From Heliocidaris tuberculata (taxonomy: Eukaryota > Echinodermata > Echinoidea > Camarodonta > Echinometridae), in the NCBI GenBank assembly GCA_025618425.1, contig CM046839.1, positions 6,336,858 through 6,400,857 of the forward strand: a stretch of DNA of 64,000 bases, given 5' to 3'. The notes beneath the pieces are model-generated. The model was not told the origin of the DNA. It did not search any database and saw only the letters and a program-made list of their open reading frames with translations. Shown here piece after piece: positions 50,001 to 63,106 of the stretch. Numbering within the stretch: the first letter of the stretch is position 1; the number at the start of each line of letters is the position of its first letter. The position numbers and the translations under genes are program-made.

Positions 50001-52988
50001 GTAAAGCCGCATCGATTCTTCGTAGCTAGATATGGTTCTTTTTGTTAAAAAAAAAAAATAGAGAAAAAAGTTGGAAATAGAGGTAAAAGGGGGCACTTAT
50101 AAGAAGAGGAAAGGGCTCTTATCAGAGGCGGAAAGGAGCACTTATAATTTAGGTGAAAAGGGGCGCTTATGAGAAGGGGAAAGGGCACTTATTAGAAAGG
50201 AAAAGGGGCACATTTAGTAGTAAAAAATGGCATTTATTACTTCTCTTGCTAATACAGCTAATACTTTTTTTTTTCTCTCTCTTCTTTTTTGTGCAGGGGC
50301 GGTATAATATAATATGCATAAGCAGCCACTTCATATGACATACACTATACGAACATCATACATTACGTAAATTTCTTTCTATTTTCTACTAGATCCCATC
50401 CTGATACCTCTTCAGCTGACATATCTCAATGAATGGGGATTAGGTCATTTATTCGGGGGCGTCTGACGGACATCCCCCACCATTTCAAATGTCTTACAGT
50501 GGGCATTTACGATAGAGGGAGTTCTGCCGCATATTTTCATCCTATTTCATTTCGTTATATTTCCTACCCCTTTCTATTTATTGTCTTGCAATCATGAAAA
50601 TTTATGACTGGAATTCACCAGGCAGCCCTTCCCTACCGATCATTATTATCATTTTTATCGAGAGGGGGGGGGGGGGGCATGGGGTCTCATCACTGTTGTA
50701 GCCCAACACTGTCATCCAGATGTCACTTGTAATACGTGGAATCATGATGATATTTATCCCCTGACATTTTTTTTATATTGAAGTTCTCCTACTGATCCAT
50801 TCAATTCTGCCCTCCTCCATTCACCCCTATTTTTTATTTTATTTTAGTTATTTATTTATTTATTTTATTTATTATTATTATTTTTTTTTTTTTTTTTGGG
50901 GGGGGGGGGTACTTGTCAGGTACAAGCAACCATTTAAGATAACGTGTGACATTATACTACCGTGACTATATTATTATGCTAGAGTGCATTGGGTTTGATA
51001 CCTTTCCAACCTAGGCCTACCTCGCTCAATGAGGGAGGGGGTGGGGGCGTCTAGCGGGCATCCGGGCATCAGCCGCAATATAAAATGTCTGGCAGTGCAT
51101 GGCCATTCATGATGGCGGGAGTTTTGCTGAACTTTTTCCTCTAGGTTTCAACCAGTTATTCATTCCCACCCCCCCCCCCCCCCGCTAATCCAGCTCAATT
51201 TTGATTGTCCATCGAAAGGGTCCTTCTGATTACCCCCACCACACTGTTCGAGTCACACGTCCGTTTTTTTACATGAACAAAGCAAGAGAAATCAAAAGAA
51301 GACGGGAAGGGAATAAATGAACAAGGAAAACAATAGACGAAGAGAAAATTTTAATAGGACGATACAAAAAGTGGCAGAGGGAAAAATGCAGGGCTGCACC
51401 GACGTACCAATGCACATACAAAATGTGATTATTTTTTCTTGTGATTACTTGTTATTTATTCCCTTATGGAAACCGAGTAAAACAATGAACATATATAAAA
51501 CCAGAAACAGGCATGCTTTCAGAAATATAGTCCTGCAGTAAACCTTTCTAAGGGCGCACTAATATCAAGTTTGTTAACACCTTAAATGATGTTGTTTCAA
51601 TAAGTGGAAAATATAATGCATGATTTTTTTTTTTAAATGGAGGGGGGGATTCAGAGTTTTATTGGAATTCCACGGTATTGATAAGCATAATGAAACGAAT
51701 CTCAAGGGTGTAAACATGGAGGGCTTCAGCCCCATAGCCCCCCCCCCCCCCACCTTTCCCGTTCTGCGGCCTCCGAATTTGTTCACTATAAGGCCGGCCC
51801 CGCAAGTCCTGACAAAAAAAAAATTGCGGTCCGGATCCCCGTCAAAGAGGGGGATACTGTGTACATTCAGTTTTCAGGTTTTAAAATAACCCGAACCTCC
51901 GGAAAAAACGAACCTACGGCAAAACGAGTGGCCCCACGGAAAACAATGGATAATAGGCGTGCTTCACGTTTTGCATTTTTGGGGGGATAAAATTTGTAAA
52001 TCTTCCACTTTCAAAATGACATGAAATATATATGTATGAAAAAATAGGAGAATAGGGGAATGGGCTTCTTCGGGAGGCGGGTAGGGGGTAGGGCTGTGAG
52101 CAAGTAGTAAGCTTTTGAGGTGGGCCTTCAGAGTGTTTTCCCCACCCCCAAAAGAAAAACAAACATAATAAATAAATGAAATAAGCTAGAACCCTTCGGG
52201 GGCGCCGGAAGTAAAAAAAAAAAAAAAGGGGGGGGGGGGAGTTAGAATGATGAAGCCTCACCTTTTAGAGTACTAGAAAGCTGATCGCATAAGCTTGATT
52301 GTCGTGGAGTGGGGGCAAAAATCCTTGCCCCGATAAATGGAAGCAAGCATCTGCTACATTGCGTCTATAAATACACGAGGGAGGATGGTGTCCGTGTGAG
52401 AAAATTTCGAGGGCAAGAGGGCTATCATGCAAGTACAAAATATAATTTTCTTTTCTCATTTTCTTCTTTTTTAGTGATTGCCTGTCCGATCTTCTATTGT
52501 GAAAACAAAGGAAACGGTTACCTTCCCCTCATTTTCAGTTTATGCAAAAGTGAAGATAACAGACCACAAACCGCAGCATACATGTTTTGAAAAAAGGCTT
52601 GAAACGAAATAGGACGCCCTAATATCAAGTTGGTTAGGCCTGTAAACGATGTTGGTATACGTGGAAAGACACGCATAATAATTATTAGTTCACGGGCCAC
52701 AGAGCGGTTGAAAAGTGGGGGCAGGAGGTTGAGCATGAGTAAGAGCATAATATGTTATTATTAATATAAGCAAAGGGGAGTGTGAGTGCGTGTATGTGTG
52801 TGGAGGGGAAGCCTGCAATCCCTAGCTATATAGATCACCCCCCCCCCCCCCCCGGTTCAGCGACCCCTGAACTTGATCATGATAGAGCCATTCATTTTCA
52901 TAACAAAGAGGGGAATCCTGATAATCGGGATTTGACTTCCCAAACTCTCATATCCTACATCCCCTATGTAGAAAAAAGAAGCGGTCTC

Positions 52989-53033
<45 letters not shown>

Positions 53034-56000
53034 CCTGGAATTAGACCATTTCAAAGAAGACGTGACGTATTGAGCAAAGTACACGTAATTGAACAGACGT
53101 GACGTGACGTAAGGTCACGACAGAGTACACGAAATTGGGTACACGTCACGTAACGAGTAGACGTGACGTACCGTTTGGTTTTACGTGACGTCTACTGGGT
53201 ACGCGTACTAGTAGACGTAGGTAGACCCCGATGGCTTGCCATATTTTATCTAGTGCGTGCATTGAGCTAAAATGAAAAGCAAAAAACGGAAAAAAAATTG
53301 CTGGTCTCGTCGCCGGTCTCGACCGATTTTCGCCCGTGTCACGAGTTACCATTGGTCGAGTCCGAGTCCGAGTCCCGAGAAACAGGGACTCGAGACCGGT
53401 CTCGAGTCCGAGTCCGGACTCAAGTCCTACAGCACTGTTATACTTGTTTAAAGCTCACAGACAGTCTTGGTAGCAAAAAAAAAACTGGCAAGAAACTTAT
53501 CTAACATAGTCACATACTATTCTCCTTTTATCATAAGACACATGTACGAGATTATTTAACATTCCATTCACGATTTCGAACAATTTTTAGTGTAAATATC
53601 TGTAAGAAACGCTTGGTAACGGCTTTTCACTGCCTCACGCTAAGACCATATCCACCCGAAGGTTCCCCGCACAATAAACCCAGCGCTTCGCACTGTGTGT
53701 AGCGTATCTATAACACACAGCAATCCCCATGTGCGTAATGTGTGTGGCCGTTGTTTGAATTTACATCCCCTCTTTTTTGGGCCAGGGATTTTTATTACTT
53801 TTCACCTCTCATTCGATGAATATTTCACTTGAGGAGGAAAAAACTTCACAGCATCTTAGTTATGTTAGTACCCTGCTATTTATTAAGTAAAATCAAAGAA
53901 ATCTCACGAAAAGTGTTTGAGAGCTTCCCAAAACTATCTGTTACCTTTAAGAAGCACATATTAGTGGACAGTGTTTGTCTTTATTCACATAGGAAAAGCA
54001 TGACTTACCCTGGAAGGCAATCACCACATTGTCTATCACTGGTTGGCTCACATCCAGTCAGTTCTTCAGTGTTCACGCAGATGCGGCATGGAATACAAGC
54101 ACCTCGTCCATCTGCAGAGAAGGTTCCTTCCTTGCATCTCCGACACTCCGCATCACCGTTTATCCCGTTTCCGCAATCCTGTCAAAGATATTGGTGAGAG
54201 GATAATACATGTACTTGAAGTTCTAGTGAGCTTTTCATGTTTCATACAAACCCCAAAAATCAAAAATAAGAGAGAGAAAATATACATGCTGACGTACCTC
54301 ACATAATGACGTCATGGAACTCCAATAATCGACAATGATTGTGTAACAGACATTTTGCATCATTTTCCAAATTATAATGTGTGTGTGTGGGGGGGGGGGG
54401 GGTGCGCGTGTGTGTGTGAAAAACAAAAAAACTGAAAAACAAAAAAGTGTGTGCGTGTGTGTGTGTGTGATCTCCACTCTAAAGGCAATATCTTACCTTT
54501 AAGACTGTTAAGTCTACATGATTTACTTGTATACTTTGCGTTCATTGCATGATATAATTTGTTGAATGTATAATATAATTTGTATGTGATTAAGTGATTA
54601 TTTTCAATGTATGATATAATTTGTATGTGATTATGTGAAAAAGGAAAGAAATAAAAATGGAAAGAAACCAAAAAAAAACCCAAAATGATATACAATGCGA
54701 GATCAAAAGAAACGCCCCCAACAAAGAAAGAAATCTATAATGCACTTTTAGAAAGTAAAGATAATGAACGGAAAAAAGCAATAGCTCGAAATAAGTAAAG
54801 TTTACATTTAAAAAAAATGCAATTATTTGAATGTTGGACTAAAGGAGGACTTACATGATAATATTACAGACAGTTTAATATAAATAAATTCATTGGTATA
54901 AATTCCCTATTTATTTTAATTCTTCACCCAACAGGTTTTAATATATACCTTAATTGTTCAGTTAATTTGTACTATAGTTGTTTATTTATGGATGGCATGT
55001 TATGGAATTATATCATTTGTATTGTGCTTATTGTCATGTTGAATTATACTGTGTAAATAATGCTTAATTTGTGATATTCAATTTGAAAAACTGAATCAAT
55101 GAATAAAATGTATTAAAAGAAAACAAATATATAATTTGGTTGCTTTTGGTATAGGCCTACATCGGGGGAAATTCAGTCACATTAGTTTTAATAGGAACAT
55201 TGTCCAGGGGTCGTTTCTTATTGTTGACTAAAGTCTTTCCAAAGGGAAACTGCTGTGATTCATGACTAGGTCCAGTAGACCATCTCACATCTTTACAATA
55301 CTACAACCATAATAATAAAAAAAAAATTGTTACACTGTAACGACCTAAAATTTTGCTCTCACCTTTGTTTTTATTTCCGTATAAAAAATGACACACATAA
55401 ATACATATTTACAAAACAAAAATAATAGCGGTCATAGATTAATATATAAAACATACGGCTAGTAGTCCATATTCAGCTACAATATTGGATTGCTCTTGCT
55501 CTTCCATAATGTCCGTGGAGCAAGTTTACTAATATAAAAAAATAATTACCTCACATATTATAGCAAGTTGGACCCCCCCCCAAAAACAAACAAAAACAAA
55601 ACAAAAACTAAGTTCCATAATAATGTCGTTTTACTGAAAATAAAGGTTTAGCGCTGAAGACGAAACTCTAGAAAGAGATGACCAACACATAAGCTTTTAC
55701 AATGATCCTTTGTCAAAAATCCTTAGACAAGAATGCTTATTTAACATGTTTATACCTTATCAAGCTCATATCCCGGTTGGCACTGCAAGCACAGTTTACA
55801 GAGTCCATCACGGCCCAAGTATAATCTATTGCCATGGCAATCATCTTCACATTGTGGTGGTGTAGACTCGCACAACTAAAATAAAAAAAGAGGAAAGTAC
55901 AAATATACATGTATTGTAAATTGATGGTTTTACATGCTTTGCTTTTGCGATAAAGAACAAACACATAACTTGGTCAATCATTAAAGATATTATTTAACAT

Positions 56001-58600
56001 TAATGATGACATGACCCCAATATATAAGTCCATTATAGTGTTTATAGGAGAAGTAAAATCTGAAAATATAGATAAATTAAATGTAGATAAATTCATGCCT
56101 CGTTTTGTATGCGTGTTTTGCCTCCCCCGAAAAAACAGAAACCTATAAAACAAAAGAAAGTAGAAGAAAAGAAGGACTGTTCCCCCATCGGCGTAAATTC
56201 GCTTCGAGAAGTGGGGGGGGGGGGGGGAAATGATCGAAATCTTTTGCCGAAATTTTCGAGCGCGATTACACACACGAGCAACCCCCACGATAAATAAAAT
56301 CGGAATTATTGTGACCTTCTAATCATGTCTTTGGTTTTTGATAGCATTTCAAACAGAAATTTTACTACTCTAACCATCGGGTATGATAGATTTATAAAGA
56401 ATTTCAACAACTGATTTATTAAAATATAATTTCTTCTTTGAAAAGTGGGGGGTATATTTGTACAGGCCGTTCTTCCCCTCCCTTATAAGTGGGGGGGGGG
56501 GGGATATACCTCCATCCCCCCGGATTTACGCCAGTGGTCCACTGGTCCCCCCTTTTAAGCTTAAAAGGTAAATATGGTTCTTGAAACCTTCCAAAATGTT
56601 GTTGCCAAAAATCTATAATAACAATTTAATAAACGTGAGGAAACATTTTTTGTAAAATGTTAATTTTGTTCCAAAGTTATAAAAGTAAGAAAATCTAAAT
56701 TGTTTTCACTAGGTGAGACAGAACAAAGAATATCCCCAAGTTTCTGCATTAATATCTTGAAACTGAAATAAAAATGTGCCTCATTTTCCCCAAGTATTAA
56801 CACCATCTGACCACAAAGACATAAACAGGTCTAAATAGACCGTGTTCATAAATAAGAACGATGTCTTCAATTGGTGGTCCCTAACGTAGAACTGCATTTC
56901 AACCATGAACACGATCTGTAAATAGACAAGCGATAATACGAAATAATTGAAAAGAAGTTCAGAATCCTCTAAGCACCTCATCGTCATATTCCTGTGGTGG
57001 TGATTCATCCTTCGGAGGTAAAACTCTATCTCCTACAAAGCCACCGCTATCACCACCGACCTGTTCTCTCCACCAATCTTCACATCCTGGTGTGTCAGCG
57101 GAATGGTCCTGACAGCTCAGTGGGCAGGCATCCAGGTCTCCGAAACGGTCCTGAGAACGTAGGTACCTGGTATGAAGAACCAAAGTTGGTAGCATCCATT
57201 TACAAATCACACCAGATGTTTTACTACACTTATAGAATGAAATACATTTTGCAAAGTGCTGAAGACTGTATTGTATTACACGATCATTAAAAGTTGTTTG
57301 ATGATAAAATATAATTTGTCTGTTTCATCCTTCCTATCTTTCCTCTAGTCTATTTCACCTCATCCTCCTACCCCCCCCCCCCCCTCTCTCTCTCTCTCTC
57401 ATTAGGAGAGGGAAATCCCTGGTGAAAACAAGCAAAACGCACCTCAACATACGGTACAGGAGCCGGCGGAGGGAAGGGGGGGGGGGGGCAAAGACTTTGA
57501 ACAGGAAATACCACCACCCCCCCCCCCCCCGGTTCCGTCACTGCTCCCTAGCACGTACACATACGTACCCTGGTAGGCAGTCCCCACACACCCGATCACT
57601 GGTCCTCTCACAAGCTTTTAGCTCGACTGTGTTGGTGCACACCCGACAAGCCAAACATCGGCGTGCCCTATGTGATGAGTAAAAACCCTCCTGACATGGC
57701 TCACATTCGGCATCTCCGTTTAAACCGTCTCCGCATATCTAAGATGATAGAAACATCATAAGAGCTCATTTTCACTCTGATTATATCACTTACATTTGAT
57801 TTTAATAGTCTTCAAGCATTTAGAGTACTCTCTTAATTTCTGAGATTTACTTTTAAGTCCGAATGATTTATTTTTAAGTCCAAGAGAGTTTTAAACCGGT
57901 GACAAAACGAGTCCTTTGGACTCGACTCGTCACCGGTTTAAGTCTTAGAAATTAAGAGAGTACTTCAATTTTACACGTCTCTATATTTCAAATGTTGCAA
58001 GAAAGACCGTGACCTTTTAAGGATTTCAGTAATAAGAATTTTCGCTTGGTTGGTTTGAAAACTTTGCATGGCTTCCATAGAAAAAACAATGTGGGGAATT
58101 TGCGGTCCCTATATACCAAACAAATCACATGTTAGGCGAGTCATTACTTCAACGGACATGTATGATATCTAAAGGATTGTCGCTTGACGCGTTTCGAAAT
58201 AGTTTAAAAGCTTTCGTTTGCCTTTATACTTATACATGTGTATTTGAAAAGTGGACATAAAAGGTGATGCGGGTAATTTGCCGACAACTCTGAATAAAGA
58301 TTAATATTTGTATTTTTTTTGCAGGTCATTGCCACATTCATAAACTCACCTTATTTAGTTCTTGTCCTGGTTCGCATGTCTGACATTGAAGACACCTCGC
58401 ACCATCCTGACTCAGGTAAAAACCATTACCTGAACAATCATCGGCACACGAGGGCGGACTTGGGTTATTGTTGCAAAACTGCAACACAAAGGAAGAAAAT
58501 CATGCAATGAAAATGCTCTCATAACTATGATCATGCTAGTTTCATTGACAATGAAATGATCAAACACATAATTATGACATTTTAACTAATGCTGCTGCTG

Positions 58601-58633
<33 letters not shown>

Positions 58634-58651
58634 TCACTACTTTAGTAGTAG

Positions 58652-58689
<38 letters not shown>

Positions 58690-58795
58690 TCATTACTTTA
58701 GTACTACTAATAGTACTAATACTACTATTACTCCCAATACCATTAGTATTACTATTACTTCTGGTAACACTAAAAAACAGCAACAACAGTAACTG

Positions 58796-58831
<36 letters not shown>

Positions 58832-58884
58832 TCATCATTATTATTATTACTTCTCCTAATACTCCTACCATTAATATACTACTA

Positions 58885-58940
<56 letters not shown>

Positions 58941-59009
58941 GCTGCTGCTACTACTACTGCTGCTACTGCTACAACAACAACAACAACTACTACTACTACT
59001 ACTACTATG

Positions 59010-59040
<31 letters not shown>

Positions 59041-62000
59041 ACTGCTATTACTTTTTTTTTTTTTTTTTTTTTTTTGTGCGCCTCCATAGGGGTAGCCACT
59101 TTCACTTTAGGCTCCACATTTTTGTTTGATTTCAACTGTTATTTTTGCTTATTTGTAAGATTTATTGTTGATTAGTGATATCTTATTGGTCAAGAAGTCG
59201 TGTAGACGTTTTCAAGAAAGTAAGGTGGTAAGATTATCATATATTTAATGTTTGATTTATTGTACCTACCTTTTGCCTGTACCTGATTTCTAATGTGCTG
59301 CCATATGCATTCACTTTTCTGTACACAGTACCTATTGAATGCTCTGCTCGAGTGGCTCTTAGTATTCCTTTGTGTTTTTTGAGTAAGCCGTGACTTTGCA
59401 TTTGTCTTTTGTGTTAACCACCTAAAAGAATTTCACTGTCACAATGGAGTGTTTCAGACTTCTGATAGTGTTCTTTTGTACCATACTAGTTGCCTCTGTA
59501 TACAATAAAAGTGATAGTGAACAACCCTGTGTTGGTAGTAAATGGCGTTTCAATAGGCCTACACACTTTGAGAAAGTTAATGTGAAGTATTGTGGCAAAC
59601 ATGTTCTGTATTACGGTAATGCCACAGCTAGTTTCCAAGTTTGTATTTTACTAGGGGGTGATATCCAGACAAACCCGGGCCCTCAGAATGATAGATATCA
59701 TACATGTAACTCTCAACCTGATGTTAATTGCTCTTTATCAACTGATCATGCACCAGGCCGTATTTGTTACGATGTAAATACTTTACGTCAGCTGAACATT
59801 CAGCCTCATTCTTTGTTACCTCAGCAGGTGTGGAGCAGAGTGTGCGATCTGGGCATCGGTCGCCGACCTCGAACTCATCGCGGACGAAGGCGCAAGGTCC
59901 CCAGATCGCAATACTCTCCCACACCTTCCTCTGGCCTTAGACTTGGTCTTTGGAATGCACGATCCTTGACCAATAAAACACATGCAGTTATTGATCTTGT
60001 TATGGAGAAAAATCTTGATGTGTTAGTCATTACGGAATCTTGGCTTTCTGGGGATAGAAACAGGGATGGTCTCATTCTTTCTGATTTGAAATCATGCTTG
60101 CCAAATTATCGTTTTATTCATCAACCCCGCTTGTCTTCTAGGGGTGGAGGTATTTTTGTTCTATTTAAATCCACAAGCCGCTGTTCTGTAAATCCTAATG
60201 GAGATTTCTCTTCCTTTGAATTATTTGATATCACACTGAATCTTACCTCATCTTCTGTTGTTAGGATGTACTGCATATATCATCCTCCATCTTTGAGTAA
60301 CAGTGTTTTCCGTGAGGAGTTTGTAACTCTTCTTGAGGGTGCCGTTATAAGTGACCACTTTCCCATACTCTTAGGTGATTTTAATGTTCACATTGATGAT
60401 CGTAATGATAACTTTGCTAAGTCATTTATGAATGCGGTTGAATCCCTTGGGTTTAAGCAGCATGTCTGCAGTCCCACCCACCTTGCAGGACATACTCTCG
60501 ATCTTTTATTTACTAGGGACTCCAAAGATGTAGTTAATGTTAATGTTTTGTCTTCACTGCCCTCTGATCATTCTGCTATTGTTGCTACAATGAAGCTTCC
60601 TTCCCTGCGAAACCCCAAGAAGAGAGTTTCCACCAGAAAATTCCGCAGCATCGTCTTGGACACATTCCAGAATGACATTAGGGCCATGTTTCGCCCACCT
60701 TCCGAACTGACATGTCCTTCTGAGGCCTTTGATCATTATAACACCTGCCTAAGGTCTCTGATTGATAGACATGCCCCCCTTCAAGTTAAAACTGTCACGA
60801 TTAGACAAAAATCACCTTGGTTCACCGATGACATCTCGGAAGCAAAGAGGCGAAGGCGACGGGCGGAACGCCGCATGATCAAGTCTGGACTTTGTGCTGA
60901 TAGGGAACAGTATCGCAGAGAATGTGAGTCCTACTATGAGTGTATAGTTAATGCCAAGTCTTCGTATTTCAGAAACCTCATTGCAGAGTCGGACACTAAA
61001 CAGCTATTCAGCATTGTTCGGTCACTTTCATCGCCAGATTAGTCTACTAGCCTACCAGACCACTCTTCGGCTCAGAACCTCGCCAATCAGTTTGCCGAAT
61101 TCTTCAGCGAAAAGGTATCAACTGTGATATCTTCCTTCAATTCATCAGTTTCAGATCCAGCAATTGCATCTTCTCCGACTCCATCTCAACATAGCTTCTC
61201 AGACTTCTGTCACGTCAACGATTCAGACATCCAGAAGCTCATCCGTTCTCTGCCATCAAAACACTGCAACTCTGACCCGATTCCTACATGGCTTCTAAAG
61301 GACTGTCTCGACGAACTAATTCCGACCATCACAAGGTTTATCAATTTATCCTTGTCATCTGGTTGTGTCCCTGATGGTATGAAAACATCACTTCTACTTC
61401 CTCTTCTAAAAAAGCCGAGCCTTGATCACAATAATCTTGTCAACTACAGGCCCATTGCTAATCTGCCTTTCATTGGCAAGGTTTTAGAAAAGGTTGTGAC
61501 TTCGCAGCTGAAGGATCACCTTGAAGGTTTCGGCATGCTTCCAGTTCATCAGTCGGCTTATCGGAATCACCATTCCACTGAGACTGCCCTGGTGAAAGTC
61601 TTCAACGATATTCTCCTGGCCATTGACAGGGGCGAGGAGGCGGTGCTTATTCTCCTTGACTACACAGCTGCCTTCGATACCATCGATCATGGATTGTTGC
61701 TGCGTCGTCTGGAAAATGACTTTGGTATTTCTGGGACTGTTCTTGATTGGATCCGGTCGTACCTACACAATCGAAGACAACAAGTCATCATCGATGGCAC
61801 CACATCGGCACCTTTCCCATTGGTCTGCGGCGTTCCGCAAGGTTCGGTAGTCGGCCCTCTCCTCTTCATAATGCACACAAGCCCTCTGTCAAGATGTATT
61901 GACTCTCACCAGGACATTCGCCACGCAATGTATGCAGATGACACACAAATTTACATCATTCTCAAGCCTACTGGGAAGGATGATGCTGCACTGAAGCTCA

Positions 62001-62837
62001 GCAGATGTCTTCAGGACATAAAAGCCTGGTCGCATGATAATAAGCTTTGTCTTAATGAAACGAAATCAGAAATGATCCACTTGTTCTCAAAACACAGAAA
62101 AACAGAATCATTTCCAATGTTATTCGGTTCAGATAACAGAAACACCAGCACTCTAAAGTGTAATGATTGGGTACGGGACCTTGGGGTCACAGTGGATAGG
62201 AATCTCACTTTCCAACAACACATCAAAAATGTCTGCAGGTCTGCTTCATTTGGTATTCACAAGATAGGAAAAATTAGGAAGCTACTCGACCAACCCACAG
62301 CTGCTAAACTAACCCATGCCTTTGTATCTGCTTATCTTGATTACTGCAACTCTACCTTTTCCGGAATCCCACAATCCCATCTTCGTCCACTACAAAGAAT
62401 TCAGAATACTGCTGCAAGGCTTGTTACCCTGTCAAAAAAAATGTGAACATATAACACCAATTCTTCGCTCATTGCACTGGCTTCCAATACGCCAGCGCAT
62501 CATTTTCAAAATTCTTCTAATAACCTATAAGATTATTAATGGCCTGTCTCCTGTATATCTTTCTGATCTCATCTCCCTTCGCTCCTCTAGTTCTCTCCGA
62601 CCTCTTCGTTCTTCAACAACCTTGCAGCTTACCCGCGGACCCCGAACTAATACCAATTATGGTGATCGAGCCTTTTCTGTAATTGCCCCATGCTTTTGGA
62701 ATCGATTACCCTCATATATCCACAATGCCAACTCCCTTGAACAATTTAAGACTTTACTCAAAACCCATCTTTTTAATGCTTAGTTTTCTCCACTCAGCTG
62801 TGGGTTGGTCTACACTTATGGAGGTGCACATCATTTT

Positions 62838-62871
<34 letters not shown>

Positions 62872-63063
62872 CTCCCTCAAATATGAATATTAATTCAATT
62901 TGATTGAATAATAATTCAGGTTACTCTATTAATAGCAAGAATACTGTGCGCTTAGAAACACCAGTATAAAGCGCTATATAAATGTTATAATTATTATTAT
63001 TATTATTATTACTACCACAACACCACCACTACTACACAACTACTACTACTACTACTACTTCTT

Positions 63064-63106
<43 letters not shown>

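Larger units (their letters stand above)
42228..53445. mobile_element. 11.2-kb hAT-like element (42236-53437) with exact 8-bp target duplication
   Basis: TTATACTT stands at 42228-42235 and 53438-53445. The tips start CAGTGCTGTAGTCGAGTCC on the left and, in reverse, CAGTGCTGTAGGACTTGAG on the right. GAGTCC units follow on both sides. Further in, both arms share GGCAAGCCATCGGGGTCTAC, an ACGT-rich block, a TCTA(A/T)TTCCAGG motif and then a T (left) or A (right) homopolymer. The left arm is interrupted at about 42400-43284. The 9.3-kb interior has no recognisable transposase; it is full of G/C tracts and decayed repeats, so the element is non-autonomous or built by nested insertions. It fills intron 6 of the TNF receptor. 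Confidence 0.8.
53446..58349. other. TNFR introns 2 to 5 and rest of intron 6
   Basis: Between the exons listed, this holds a GT/GC-rich patch (54378-54472), a retroelement-like AT-rich tail (54940-55130), C and G tracts at 55570, 56210, 56490, 57370, 57478 and 57518, and a fold-back at 57824-57964. No other exons were found. Confidence 0.6.
59070..63010 (+). mobile_element. CR1/L2-type non-LTR retrotransposon, nearly full length
   Basis: It has a 5' UTR from about 59070, an ORF from 59444 with 2A-like leader, APE endonuclease and reverse transcriptase, and a 3' UTR with a ~34-T tract (62840-62873). The end is AAGCGCTATATAAATG plus ATT units. It lies antisense in TNFR intron 1. Exact ends are uncertain because both flanks are TAC microsatellite. 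Confidence 0.88.
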
